From the NCBI GenBank assembly GCA_963782985.1, contig CAWALU010000006.1:248001-312000 (forward strand): 64,000 bases of DNA, in the 5' to 3' direction. Positions 35,476 through 44,945 of the stretch are shown piece by piece. The notes beneath the pieces are model-generated. The model was not told where the DNA came from. It saw only the letters and a list, made by a program, of their open reading frames with translations, and made no database searches. Positions within the stretch are counted from its first letter, which is position 1, and each line of letters starts with the position of its first letter. This stretch comes from CAVSWT01 sp963782985 (GTDB lineage Bacteria; Bacteroidota; Ignavibacteria; Ignavibacteriales; Ignavibacteriaceae). The translations under genes and the position numbers were made by a program.

Positions 35476-36810
35476 ATGTCAAAATTTACTGAAACATTCA
35501 GAAATATATTCAAAATTCATGAGCTGCGCCAAAGAATTCTTTATACTCTGGCGTTATTAGTAATTGTAAGATTAGGCGCGCATATTACTTTGCCCGGCGT
35601 GGACGCTGCCTTGCTTGCTCAAAGCGCTAAAAATTCTACCGCAGATAATCTATTTGGATTATACGATCTTTTTGTAGGCGGCGCTTTTAGAAACGCAGCC
35701 ATATTTGCGTTGGGAATTATGCCTTACATTTCTGCTTCAATTATACTTCAATTGATGGGCGCAGTTGTTCCTTATTTTCAAAAGCTGCAGCAGGAAGGCG
35801 AAGAAGGCAGAAAAAAAATTACACAGCTTACGCGTTACGGCACTGTGTTTATTTCTGCATTACAGGCTTATGGCGTTACAATAAATTTAACGCACACTAA
35901 TTTTCAAGGCGTGCCAGTTGTTCCTATCGAAGTTCAAGGATTTTTTTGGGTGATAACAACTGTTATAATTTTAACCGCCGGCACTGTATTTATGATGTGG
36001 CTTGGCGAGCAGATAACTGATAAAGGAATTGGAAATGGTATTTCATTAATAATTTTTATTGGAATTATAGCGGTATTTCCAAACGCTGTTTTAGATGAAG
36101 TTAGATTGATTTCTGAAGGAACACGAAGCATTATTGTTGAGTTAGTTGTTCTGGTTTTTATGGTTTTTATTATTGCCGGAGTCGTGCTTGTAACTCAAGG
36201 CACCCGTCGTATTCCAGTTCAATATGCTAAACGAGTTGTTGGTAGAAAAGTTTATGGCGGAGTTACACAGTATATTCCATTGCGCGTTAACACTGCAGGA
36301 GTAATGCCTATAATTTTTGCTCAGTCAATTATGTTTATCCCGGCAACTGTTTTACAGTTTTTCCCTAATAATGATTTTCTACAATCAATCGCAAATTTGT
36401 TAGCTTATCATTCTCCAGTATATTCAATTATATATGCGATAATGATAATCTTCTTTACATATTTTTATACGGCAATTGCCTTCAACCCAAAAGACGTTGC
36501 GGATAATATGAAAAAGCAAGGCGGTTTTATTCCTGGGATTAGACCCGGAAAACAAACATCGGATTTTATAGATAATATTCTTACGAAAATTACATTACCT
36601 GGTTCGTTCTTTTTGGCTATCGTTGCAATTTTGCCTGCTTTCGTTTCAGCATGGGGCGTATCAAGCAGATTTGCAAATTTCTTCGGCGGCACAAGCCTGC
36701 TGATTATTGTCGGCGTTGCTTTAGATACTTTGCAGCAAATTGAATCTCATTTGTTGATGAGACATTATGATGGTTTTATGAAGTCAGGTAAAGTTAAAGG
36801 TCGTAGGTAG
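35476..36810 (+). CDS. secY: Preprotein translocase subunit SecY
   Basis: 444 residues with about ten membrane segments. It starts FTETFRNIFKIHELRQRILY, has the plug and lateral-gate helices typical of SecY, and includes the cytoplasmic loop TRRIPVQYAKRVVGRKVYGG used for ribosome and SecA binding. It forms the Sec channel with SecE (10313). Full length. Confidence 0.98.
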   Translation: MSKFTETFRNIFKIHELRQRILYTLALLVIVRLGAHITLPGVDAALLAQSAKNSTADNLFGLYDLFVGGAFRNAAIFALGIMPYISASIILQLMGAVVPYFQKLQQEGEEGRKKITQLTRYGTVFISALQAYGVTINLTHTNFQGVPVVPIEVQGFFWVITTVIILTAGTVFMMWLGEQITDKGIGNGISLIIFIGIIAVFPNAVLDEVRLISEGTRSIIVELVVLVFMVFIIAGVVLVTQGTRRIPVQYAKRVVGRKVYGGVTQYIPLRVNTAGVMPIIFAQSIMFIPATVLQFFPNNDFLQSIANLLAYHSPVYSIIYAIMIIFFTYFYTAIAFNPKDVADNMKKQGGFIPGIRPGKQTSDFIDNILTKITLPGSFFLAIVAILPAFVSAWGVSSRFANFFGGTSLLIIVGVALDTLQQIESHLLMRHYDGFMKSGKVKGRR

Positions 36811-36823
36811 TTTAAACGATTTT

Positions 36824-37585
36824 ATGGTTTTAATTAAAAGTAAAAAAGAAATTGATTTAATTAGAGAGAGTTGCAAGATTGTTGGAGAGACTCTTCAATT
36901 AATGAAAGTAAATGTAAGACCGGGAATTACAACAAGAGAATTAGATCAGATAGCGGAAGATTATATAAAAAGTAATAATGCGGTTGCGGCTTTCAAAGGA
37001 TATTCTCAAGCCGGCTCGTTTGATTTTCCCGGTTCAATTTGTTCTTCAATTGATGATGAAGTTGTTCATGGAGTTCCCGGAAGCAGAGTTCTTAATGAAG
37101 GCGAAATTATATCATTAGATGTTGGCGTTTTAAAAAATGGATACTTTGGAGATGCCGCATTATCTGTTGCTGTCGGAAATATTTCTGCTGAAAAACAAAA
37201 GCTGATGGATGTTACTGAAAAATCGCTTTATTTAGGAATTGAACAGGCAAAAGCAAATAATAAATTGCACGATATTTCATTTGCCGTTCAGGAGTTTGTT
37301 GAAGCTAATGGATTTTCTATTGTAAGAGATTTATGCGGACATGGAGTTGGTAAATATCTTCATGAAGATCCATCGATTCCTAATTTCGGAAAAAAAGGAA
37401 CAGGCGTTAAATTAAAATCTGGTATGACTCTGGCAATCGAACCAATGGTAAACGCCGGAAATTATAAAGTTAAAACCGCCACCGACGGCTGGACAGTTTT
37501 AACTGCCGACGGTTCCGCTTCAGCTCATTTTGAACATACAATATTGGTCTTAAATGGAAGACCTGAAATTTTAACAGTAAGTTAA
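36824..37585 (+). CDS. map: Methionine aminopeptidase, type I
   Basis: 253 residues. Metal ligands are visible in order: LDVGVLKNGYFGDAA (two Asp), CGHGVGKYLHEDP (His), AIEPMVN (Glu) and a final Glu in HFEHTILV. It removes N-terminal Met from new proteins. It is a typical neighbour of secY and infA; its stop overlaps the infA ATG by one base. Confidence 0.97.
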   Translation: MVLIKSKKEIDLIRESCKIVGETLQLMKVNVRPGITTRELDQIAEDYIKSNNAVAAFKGYSQAGSFDFPGSICSSIDDEVVHGVPGSRVLNEGEIISLDVGVLKNGYFGDAALSVAVGNISAEKQKLMDVTEKSLYLGIEQAKANNKLHDISFAVQEFVEANGFSIVRDLCGHGVGKYLHEDPSIPNFGKKGTGVKLKSGMTLAIEPMVNAGNYKVKTATDGWTVLTADGSASAHFEHTILVLNGRPEILTVS

Positions 37586-37803
37586 TGGCAAAACAAGGAC
37601 CAATAAAAGTTGACGGTATAGTTACTGAAACTTTACCAAACGCTCATTTTAAAGTTAAGCTGGATAACGGGCATGAAATTTTAGCTCATATCTCCGGCAA
37701 AATGAGAATGCACTTTATTAAAATTCTTGTAGGAGATAAAGTTTCAATTGAACTTTCTCCTTATGATTTAACCAAAGGTAGAATTACCTATAGATATAAA
37801 TAG
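37585..37803 (+). CDS. infA: Translation initiation factor IF-1
   Basis: 72 residues, an S1/OB fold starting MAKQGPIKVDGIVTETLPNA with LAHISGKMRMHFIKILVGDKV. It blocks the A site during initiation. Its A of ATG is the last base of the map stop, so translation is coupled. Confidence 0.98.
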   Translation: MAKQGPIKVDGIVTETLPNAHFKVKLDNGHEILAHISGKMRMHFIKILVGDKVSIELSPYDLTKGRITYRYK

Positions 37804-37813
37804 CGGAGCTTAT

Positions 37814-37927
37814 ATGAAAGTTAGAGCGTCAGTTAAAAAAATATGTGATAATTGTAAAGTAATAAAACGCAAAGGCGTTGTTAGAGTTATTTGCAAAAAT
37901 AAAAAACATAAACAACGTCAAGGTTAA
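37814..37927 (+). CDS. rpmJ: 50S ribosomal protein L36
   Basis: 37 residues starting MKVRASVKKICDNCKVIKRK and ending NKKHKQRQG. The zinc ligands CxxC, a later Cys and a His are all present, so this is the zinc-binding form. It lies between infA and rpsM, the usual place. Start follows GCGGAGCTTAT. Confidence 0.97.
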   Translation: MKVRASVKKICDNCKVIKRKGVVRVICKNKKHKQRQG

Positions 37928-37950
37928 TATTTAAAGTAAGGAGTATGTAA

Positions 37951-38334
37951 TTGGCTCGTATAGCAGGCGTAGATTTACCTAAAAATAAAAAAGTTTTATT
38001 TGGGCTTCAGTATATTTTTGGAGTTGGTCCAAGTATTTCCAAAGCTATTTTGGAAAAAGCAAAAATAGATCAAGATAAAAAAATATCTGATTTAACCGAA
38101 GAAGAGGTTGCCGACATTCGTTCTGTAATGACTTCCGACTACAAAGTTGAAGGAGCTTTACGTTCTGATGTTCAGCAGAATATTAAAAGGTTAATGGATA
38201 TTGGAAGTTACCGCGGCGTAAGACACAGAAAAAGTCTGCCTTCCAGAGGTCAAAGAACGCGTACCAATTCCCGTACAAGAAAAGGAAAAAGAAAAACTGT
38301 CGCCGGTAAAAAGAAGGCGCCATCTAAGAAATAA
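37951..38334 (+). CDS. rpsM: 30S ribosomal protein S13
   Basis: 127 residues from a TTG start with TAAGGAGTATG upstream. MARIAGVDLPKNKKVLFGL and the C-terminal RGQRTRTNSRTRKGKRKT are typical. S13 contacts the P-site tRNA and bridges to L5. Confidence 0.97.
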   Translation: MARIAGVDLPKNKKVLFGLQYIFGVGPSISKAILEKAKIDQDKKISDLTEEEVADIRSVMTSDYKVEGALRSDVQQNIKRLMDIGSYRGVRHRKSLPSRGQRTRTNSRTRKGKRKTVAGKKKAPSKK

Positions 38335-38372
38335 GATAGATATTAAGTTTGATAATCAGGAGGTTTTAAGTT

Positions 38373-38759
38373 TTGGCTAAAACATTAAAAAAAGCAAAGA
38401 AGAAAACGCATGTTGATGCAAATGGCGTTGCTCATATTAAAGCAACTTTTAATAACGTTATTGTTACGTTAACTGACGTTTACGGTAATACAATTTCCTG
38501 GTCGTCAGCCGGCAAAAACGGATTTAAGGGATCGCGTAAAAATACTCCTTATGCAGCGCAAGTTTCGGCGGAAGCGGCGGCTAAAGAAGCTTATGATTCG
38601 GGATTAAGAAGAGTAGATGTTTTTGTGAAGGGACCGGGATCGGGAAGAGAAGCTGCTATCAGAGCTTTACACACCGCCGGATTAGATGTTAGTTCAATTA
38701 AAGATGTTACACCAATTCCTCATAACGGCTGCAGGCCGCCAAAGAGAAGAAGAGTTTAA
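38373..38759 (+). CDS. rpsK: 30S ribosomal protein S11
   Basis: 128 residues from a TTG start with an almost perfect AGGAGG upstream. FNNVIVTLTDVYGNTISWSS and the C-terminal PHNGCRPPKRRRV are intact. S11 lies on the platform near the mRNA exit. Confidence 0.97.
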   Translation: MAKTLKKAKKKTHVDANGVAHIKATFNNVIVTLTDVYGNTISWSSAGKNGFKGSRKNTPYAAQVSAEAAAKEAYDSGLRRVDVFVKGPGSGREAAIRALHTAGLDVSSIKDVTPIPHNGCRPPKRRRV

Positions 38760-38777
38760 TTTTTGGAGAATTACTAA

Positions 38778-39404
38778 ATGGCAAGATATACAGACTCAGT
38801 TTGCAAATTATGCAGAAGAGAAAAACAAAAATTATTTTTAAAGGGTCAAAAGTGCTTTACTGAAAAATGCCCTATCGAAATAAGAAATTATCCTCCGGGA
38901 CAACATGGAATTAGCAGAAGATCTAAGGTTTCCGAATATGGCATTCAGCTAAGAGAAAAACAAAAAATTAAAAGACAATATGGTTTGTTAGAAACACAGT
39001 TCAGAAATTATTTTGAAAAAGCTAACAAGTCAAAAGGTATTACCGGCGATAACCTGGTGAAAATTTTGGAAAGCAGATTAGATAATGTCGTGTACAGAAT
39101 CGGATTTGCTTCATCACGTAAACAAGCGCGACAATTGATTAGACACAGACACATAGCAGTTAACGGGATTTCTGTTGATATTCCTTCCTACATTCTTGGC
39201 GCAGGCGATATCATTCAGATTAAAGATAAGAGTAAAAAGTTAGACCTGATTCATGATTCGTTAAAGAGAGTAAAAGACAGTACTTATTCATGGCTTTCAA
39301 TTGATAAAGCCTCTTTATCGGGTACTTTTATTAATATACCTGAAAGAGCAGATGTTCCTCTAAATGCCAACGAACAGTTGGTGGTAGAACTTTACTCCAA
39401 ATAA
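38778..39404 (+). CDS. rpsD: 30S ribosomal protein S4 (zinc-binding form)
   Basis: 208 residues. The N-terminus has CKLCRREKQKLF and KCFTEKCPI, the four cysteines of the zinc-containing type, then YPPGQHG and an S4 domain (RLDNVVYRIGFASSRKQAR). S4 initiates 30S assembly and can act in antitermination. Confidence 0.97.
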   Translation: MARYTDSVCKLCRREKQKLFLKGQKCFTEKCPIEIRNYPPGQHGISRRSKVSEYGIQLREKQKIKRQYGLLETQFRNYFEKANKSKGITGDNLVKILESRLDNVVYRIGFASSRKQARQLIRHRHIAVNGISVDIPSYILGAGDIIQIKDKSKKLDLIHDSLKRVKDSTYSWLSIDKASLSGTFINIPERADVPLNANEQLVVELYSK

Positions 39405-39443
39405 AAACTATTTTTTAAGATTAATTTTTTTAGAGGATTTTAA

Positions 39444-40439
39444 ATGAGCGTATCATATTTAAAGATGCCTGAAGCAGTAGTTTTAGACGAGACAACATAT
39501 ACAAATACTTACGGTAAATTTACACTTCAACCCCTTGAAAGAGGGTACGGAGTTACAATGGGAAATTCATTACGAAGAGTTTTATTATCTTCGCTTACAG
39601 GCGCGGCAATAACCTCTGTTAAGTTCAGCGGCGTTCTGCATGAGTTCACTACCATTGAAGGAATTGTTGAAGACGTCTCCGAAATCATTCTTAATCTTAA
39701 ACAAGTTAGAATGAAATTTTTAACAAAGAAACCAAATAAAATCGATTTATCTTTTAACGGAGAAGGTGAATTTACAGCTGCTGATTTACAAAAAAACAGC
39801 AGTGAAGTTGAAATATTAAATCCTGATTTACACATTGCCACATTAAACAAAAACGCTAAAGTGGATATAGAAATAACCGTTGGAAAAGGGAAAGGTTATG
39901 TGCCTGCCGCTGAAAATGTTTCGCCCGAACAAACTATCGGCGTTATTCCAATCGATTCAATTTTTACTCCTATCAGAAATGTAAAGTATGACGTTGAAAA
40001 TGTAAGAATTGGCGATAAGAATGATTTTGAAAAATTAACTTTAGAAGTTGCAACCGATGGATCAATTACTCCCGAAGACGCATTAACGCAAGCCGCTAAA
40101 GTTTTAAAAGATCATATACAATTATTTATTAATTTTGATATCGATCAGGAAGAAGAACAAGCGGTAAGCCAAAAGGATAGCGAGAAGGAAAGAATTAAAA
40201 AAATTCTTCTTACTAATGTTGATGATCTTGAATTAAGCGTAAGATCGCATAATTGTTTGAAGGCTGCTAATATTAAAAATTTAGCCGAGCTTGTGAGAAA
40301 AGATGAAGCTGAAATGCTTAAGTTCAGAAACTTCGGAAGAAAATCTTTAGCCGAATTGATGGAAATTGTAGAAAGCTTGAATCTTGAATTTGGTATGGAT
40401 GTGGACAGCTACATTAAAGACGAAGTAGAATCAAACTAA
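39444..40439 (+). CDS. rpoA: DNA-directed RNA polymerase subunit alpha
   Basis: 331 residues. The N-terminal dimerisation domain includes PLERGYGVTMGNSLRRVLL; the C-terminal domain includes VDDLELSVRSHNCLKAANI and LRKFGRKSLAE-like text (KFRNFGRKSLAELME), the part that binds UP elements. Together with rpoB and rpoC the core polymerase is complete in this window. Confidence 0.98.
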   Translation: MSVSYLKMPEAVVLDETTYTNTYGKFTLQPLERGYGVTMGNSLRRVLLSSLTGAAITSVKFSGVLHEFTTIEGIVEDVSEIILNLKQVRMKFLTKKPNKIDLSFNGEGEFTAADLQKNSSEVEILNPDLHIATLNKNAKVDIEITVGKGKGYVPAAENVSPEQTIGVIPIDSIFTPIRNVKYDVENVRIGDKNDFEKLTLEVATDGSITPEDALTQAAKVLKDHIQLFINFDIDQEEEQAVSQKDSEKERIKKILLTNVDDLELSVRSHNCLKAANIKNLAELVRKDEAEMLKFRNFGRKSLAELMEIVESLNLEFGMDVDSYIKDEVESN

Positions 40440-40465
40440 TTTTTTTGCAGAATAGGATATAAATA

Positions 40466-40957
40466 ATGAGACATAGAGTAAGAGGAAGGAAGTTCAACAG
40501 GACCTCAAGTCACCGCGCAGCAATGCTAAACTCGCTTGCAACTTCTTTATTAAAGCATAAAAGAATTACTACAACTGAAGCTAAAGCTAAAGAAGCCAGA
40601 GGTTTTGTTGAAGGAATAATTACTAAAGCTCGTAGAAATGATCTTCATGCAAGAAGATTGGTTATGAGAAAAATTCATGATAAAGATGTTATTAATGAAT
40701 TGTTTAATGAGATTGTTCCTAAAGTTGGCGAACGTCCCGGCGGCTATACAAGAGTGGTTAAATTAGGCAACCGTAAGGGCGATGCCGCAGCTATGGCAAT
40801 TCTTGAGTTAGTTGACTATAACGATGTAATTAATAAAAAAGCTGAAGAACAAAAAGATAAACGCGAAGCTAAAAAAGAAGCCAAAAAATCTTCCGAAAAA
40901 AATGAAGAAATTGAAGACGCGAAAGTTGTGGAAGAATCAAAAGAAAAAAATAAATAG
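40466..40957 (+). CDS. rplQ: 50S ribosomal protein L17 with charged C-terminal tail
   Basis: 163 residues. The core MRHRVRGRKFNRTSSHRAAM to about residue 125 is standard; the last 35 residues are almost only Lys, Glu, Ala, Asp and Ser, as in many Bacteroidota L17 proteins. It ends the ribosomal block and is followed by a strong terminator. Confidence 0.96.
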   Translation: MRHRVRGRKFNRTSSHRAAMLNSLATSLLKHKRITTTEAKAKEARGFVEGIITKARRNDLHARRLVMRKIHDKDVINELFNEIVPKVGERPGGYTRVVKLGNRKGDAAAMAILELVDYNDVINKKAEEQKDKREAKKEAKKSSEKNEEIEDAKVVEESKEKNK

Positions 40958-40981
40958 ATAATTTAATCAGCTTATGATTTT

Positions 40982-41007
40982 AACGCCCCTGCATTGGGGC
41001 GTTTTTT
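40982..41007 (+). terminator. Strong terminator after rplQ
   Basis: AACGCCCC (40982-40989) and GGGGCGTT (40996-41003) form a perfect 8-bp GC-rich stem with loop TGCATT and a T-run. It closes the long ribosomal-protein block. Confidence 0.93.
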
Positions 41008-41059
41008 GTTTAATCCTGATATTTTTTTTATGAATTTAAAATAAAAATATTTTAATCCT

Positions 41060-41647
41060 ATGTTTGATCAGCAAAAATTTATTACCTCGGCATTCAGTTT
41101 AAACGACTTACCAAAAGATAAATTTCCTGAAGTTATTCTTTGCGGAAGATCGAACGTTGGCAAATCTTCATTTATCAATTCGCTTTTTAGTCGCAAAGAT
41201 CTTGCAAAAACAAGCTCCACGCCGGGTAAAACTCGTTCTATTAATTATTATTTAATTGATGATAAATTTTATATTGTTGATTTGCCAGGCTATGGTTACG
41301 CTAAAACATCTTTAAAGGAAAGAGAATTTTGGGGTAAGCTTTTAAGCGAATTCATAACTAAATCAAAAAATATTTCCATCGCATTACATTTTATAGACAG
41401 CCGCCATAACCCCACGGAGCTTGATTTAAACCTTAACGCTCTCTTGCGCGAATCAAATTTACCCTACATCGTTTTGCTAAATAAAATTGATAAGCTAAAA
41501 CAATCAGAACTTTCAAAAGTTCAAAAAAATATTATTAGTTTTTTCCCCGAGTTAATTTTTGGCGATAATCTTTTTATTTATTCTTCCGTAAAAAAAATTG
41601 GCAAGAAGGAAATTCAAAATAGAATTTATAATTTGTATTATAAATAA
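41060..41647 (+). CDS. engB: Ribosome biogenesis GTPase EngB/YihA
   Basis: 195 residues. G1 GRSNVGKSSF, switch STPGKTRSINYY, G3 DLPGYGYA and G4 LNKIDK are intact. EngB helps assemble the 50S subunit and is essential in several bacteria. It sits downstream of the rplQ terminator, so it is probably transcribed separately. Confidence 0.96.
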   Translation: MFDQQKFITSAFSLNDLPKDKFPEVILCGRSNVGKSSFINSLFSRKDLAKTSSTPGKTRSINYYLIDDKFYIVDLPGYGYAKTSLKEREFWGKLLSEFITKSKNISIALHFIDSRHNPTELDLNLNALLRESNLPYIVLLNKIDKLKQSELSKVQKNIISFFPELIFGDNLFIYSSVKKIGKKEIQNRIYNLYYK

Positions 41648-41739
41648 TTAGAATAATTCTACTTTTCATTTCATCATTAATTGATTACAGTTTTACATTG
41701 TATTAGATTTGTAATTATTTTTTGGGCTTAATTATCCGC

Positions 41740-43611
41740 ATGATTTTTTCAAATATGGACCGCAGACAAAGAAAAAGAATAGGAATTTTTCTTCTCGCCT
41801 TATTGCTGGCTATTATTCTTTTTCTTACGGATGATTTGGTTATACGAATAATTACGCTTGCGTTAATTGTAATTTATCTTGCGTTTATAATTTTTCTTAG
41901 AGATACGCTTCGTTTTAATAAATCTTTTTCTTCCTTAGATATTGATGAAGATTTATTGCCGGAAGAAACCGGCGAAACCCAAAGTCATTTTGATGATTCA
42001 TTTGAGATAGTTTCCAAAAATAAAAAATTAGAAGTTATCACTTCTGATAATTACACGCCCGAAATTCGTCTTCCCAAAACAACATTAAAGCCGCCAGATC
42101 TTAAAGAACGATTTGAAGAAATTGCAAATGAAAGCCTGCCCTCAGGCATTGGGCACGATGGGCAGTTTACATTTGTGCTGGAAAAAATGCTTACCGTAAT
42201 TAAAGAAGCTTACTCCGCGCACACCGCAATTTTCTTTTGGTACAATAAGAAAAAAGAAAAACTAACAGTTGAAAAATATGTTTCAAACTCCACTGAAATC
42301 GCCCAACGCAAATTTGATATTGAAGATGATATTCTAAGTAAGATTGTTCAAAAAGGCGAGCCTGAATTATTAAGCGATGTTTCGCCCACCGCTGAATCGG
42401 ATGTAATTAGATATTACAGCGCTCCGCAAGGAATAAGAAGTTTTGTCGGCGTTCCGCTTTTTTATGATAAAAATTTAATTGCGATTATTGCTGTTGATTC
42501 TAAAATGGATGATACTTTTGGAATCGAAACAATCTATGCTTTGGGTAGATTCGTCCGCGTAATTACAATGATCATCACAATTTTTGAGGAGAAACATTCC
42601 GACTCCGTTTCGCAGCAGCGTTTGAAAGGAATGTTAAACCTCATCAATGCAGAAAAGAAAATTGACTCTGAAGAAGATTTAATTTCAACCGTACAAAACT
42701 CGGTTAATTATTTAATTGCCTGGGACGCTTTTGCGTTTGTATATTTTAATCCTATTGATCAAAAATTCAAAACAATAAAAATTACAAATAACACATCATT
42801 AAAATATGTTGGGCAAAATTTAGACGTTGATTTAGCCGGCACGTTAACCGGCAAATCTATTGTTACCGGTATGCCTGTTAAAATTGATGACACAAGCACA
42901 GGCGGTTATGTGCGTTTTTCCAAAGTTGAAGATGTAAGTTTTGACGGATCTTTTCTTGCTATTCCGCTTGTGTATGGCGGACAAAATTACGGCGTACTAT
43001 GTTTTGAAAGCTTAAAGAAAAATGCATACACAAATTCCGATATTCAGTTTTTAAAAAGCGCCGCAAATATTTTATCGTATGTTTGCCATTCCTTTTCAAC
43101 CCAAAGTTTATTAAAAAGTTTTCTTGCTGTTGATATTGAAACCAGAGCTTTGAATGAAGAAACATTTAAGGAAAGATTAAGCTCTGATTTAATTAAAGCC
43201 GACCAATTAAAAATTCCGGGCGCGCTGGCGTTAATTAGAATTGATGATTTCCTTGAACAAGAATCTTTGTTTGACGGAAATCCATTCCCCAAAGTACTTA
43301 CTACCGTTTCAGAAACTATAGCAAAAGAATTAACCCCGATGAATATATTCGGACGGCTTAATGAAAAAGTTTTTGCCGTGTATTTTTTTAATTCCAATAC
43401 AAAAGAAGTTTTTATCTGGGCGGAAAAACTTCGCGTGAAGATTGCCCGCAAGCCAATTGCCGTGGTTTCAAAGCAGACTACTTACACTGTCTCCATCGGC
43501 ATTGCATCTGCGGCAAGCAAACTTGATTCGGATGAAGTGATTTACAATGCAGATCTGGCATTGCAGAAAGCTCTCGAACGCGGCGGCAACACCGTGCGGA
43601 ATATTAATTAG
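41740..43611 (+). CDS. Membrane GAF protein with degenerate GGDEF domain
   Basis: About 623 residues: two N-terminal membrane segments (IGIFLLALLLAIILFL and IITLALIVIYLAFIIF), an acidic linker, two GAF-like domains (about 150-290 and 300-450) and a C-terminal domain shaped like a diguanylate cyclase. The catalytic loop is not GGDEF: the matching place reads GRLNEKVFAVYF, so cyclase activity is unlikely. The end keeps VSIGIASAASKLD and YNADLALQKALERGGN, which are normal for the fold. It may bind rather than make a nucleotide signal. Other possible starts are TTG 41722 and ATG 41755. phosphopentomutase follows 20 bases later. Confidence 0.82.
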   Translation: MIFSNMDRRQRKRIGIFLLALLLAIILFLTDDLVIRIITLALIVIYLAFIIFLRDTLRFNKSFSSLDIDEDLLPEETGETQSHFDDSFEIVSKNKKLEVITSDNYTPEIRLPKTTLKPPDLKERFEEIANESLPSGIGHDGQFTFVLEKMLTVIKEAYSAHTAIFFWYNKKKEKLTVEKYVSNSTEIAQRKFDIEDDILSKIVQKGEPELLSDVSPTAESDVIRYYSAPQGIRSFVGVPLFYDKNLIAIIAVDSKMDDTFGIETIYALGRFVRVITMIITIFEEKHSDSVSQQRLKGMLNLINAEKKIDSEEDLISTVQNSVNYLIAWDAFAFVYFNPIDQKFKTIKITNNTSLKYVGQNLDVDLAGTLTGKSIVTGMPVKIDDTSTGGYVRFSKVEDVSFDGSFLAIPLVYGGQNYGVLCFESLKKNAYTNSDIQFLKSAANILSYVCHSFSTQSLLKSFLAVDIETRALNEETFKERLSSDLIKADQLKIPGALALIRIDDFLEQESLFDGNPFPKVLTTVSETIAKELTPMNIFGRLNEKVFAVYFFNSNTKEVFIWAEKLRVKIARKPIAVVSKQTTYTVSIGIASAASKLDSDEVIYNADLALQKALERGGNTVRNIN

Positions 43612-43631
43612 ACTCAAATTTCAAATTTAAA

Positions 43632-44795
43632 ATGAAAAATTTCTTTCTCATAATTTTAGATGGCGTCGGCATTGGAGAACTACCCGACGCCGCTGATTAT
43701 AAAGACGAAGGTAGCAACACACTTGTAAATTTAGCTAATTCGGTTAACGGTTTAACTCTTCCTAATCTTGAAAAATTAGGATTAGGAAATATTACAAAAA
43801 TTAAAGGCGTTGCAGAAGTAAAGAATCCCTTAGCTTCATTTGGTAAGATGACTGAAATTTCTAAAGGCAAGGATTCAACTACAGGACATTGGGAAATGGC
43901 GGGGCTTTATGTTGACACTGATTTTTCATATTTCCCAAATGGTTTTCCACCGAAGATAATTAAAAAATTTTTAGAAGAAACTAACTGCAAAAATGTTCTC
44001 GGCAATAAAGCAGCTTCCGGCACCGAGATAATTAAAGAACTTGGCGATGAACACGCTCTAACGGGGTTTCCCATTGTTTACACTTCCGCCGATTCTGTTT
44101 TTCAAATTGCGGCTCACGAAGAAATAATTCCTTTAAATAAACTTTATGAAATTTGTGAAATTACACGCAATAAAGTTTTAGTTGATCCGCTAAAAGTTGG
44201 AAGGGTCATCGCAAGACCGTTCGTCGGCAAGTCCGGCAACTATACAAGAACTACTAATCGAAAAGATTTTTCGATGGATCCGCCTTCAAAAACAATTCTT
44301 AATATATTATCCGAAAATAAAATTTCTACAGTAGCTATTGGAAAAGTGAATGATCTTTTTAATTATAAGGGAATTCAAATTCAAGAAAAAACTCATTCCA
44401 ATAAAGAGGGGAGTGATAAATTATTAGAATATTCTAAAAATGGAGAGAACAATTTTGTATTCGCAAACTTAGTCGATTTTGATGTTTATTACGGACATCG
44501 AAATGATCCCGAAGGTTTCGCCAAAGCTTTAAAAGAATTTGATGATTTTATTCCTGAATTTATTTCAAGTCTTGATGAGACCGATGTTTTAATAATTACC
44601 GCCGACCATGGGAATGATCCTACCACTCCCAGCACTGACCACAGTCGTGAATATGTTCCGCTTCTATTCTTCAGAAAAAAAAATGCTGCAAAAAACTTGG
44701 GAATTAGAAACACTTTTTCCGATGTGGCAAAAACTGCGGCAGAGTTTTTTGCAATTTCAAATTCATTAAAAGGCAAAAGCTTTTTAAACGAATAG
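43632..44795 (+). CDS. deoB: Phosphopentomutase
   Basis: 387 residues of the alkaline-phosphatase-like superfamily. It has LDGVGIGELPDAADY at the start, SKGKDSTTGHWEM near 80 (with the phosphorylated Thr), and TADHGNDPTTPSTDHSRE near the end. It interconverts ribose or deoxyribose 1- and 5-phosphates in nucleoside salvage. No deoC or nucleoside phosphorylase is adjacent; the next genes are microcompartment vertex proteins. Confidence 0.96.
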   Translation: MKNFFLIILDGVGIGELPDAADYKDEGSNTLVNLANSVNGLTLPNLEKLGLGNITKIKGVAEVKNPLASFGKMTEISKGKDSTTGHWEMAGLYVDTDFSYFPNGFPPKIIKKFLEETNCKNVLGNKAASGTEIIKELGDEHALTGFPIVYTSADSVFQIAAHEEIIPLNKLYEICEITRNKVLVDPLKVGRVIARPFVGKSGNYTRTTNRKDFSMDPPSKTILNILSENKISTVAIGKVNDLFNYKGIQIQEKTHSNKEGSDKLLEYSKNGENNFVFANLVDFDVYYGHRNDPEGFAKALKEFDDFIPEFISSLDETDVLIITADHGNDPTTPSTDHSREYVPLLFFRKKNAAKNLGIRNTFSDVAKTAAEFFAISNSLKGKSFLNE

Positions 44796-44871
44796 AATAT
44801 CTCAACATTTCAATTTGATTTAAAATAAATTATAAATTATTTTTAATGGCGTTCAAGCTTATTCAAAAAAA

Positions 44872-44900
44872 TTGTTTCTTTAAATTGCCTCAACTATATT
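44872..44900 (+). promoter_or_regulatory. Promoter before the vertex-protein and sigma genes
   Basis: TTGTTT (44872-44877) and TATATT (44895-44900) are 17 bp apart, matching the -10 and spacing of the rpsL and tRNA promoters. The start near 44907 gives a short leader before the first vertex gene. Confidence 0.55.
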
Positions 44901-44945
44901 AGCGAGAGTTCAGTCAATTTAATTCATTTATAAAGCGAGGATGAT

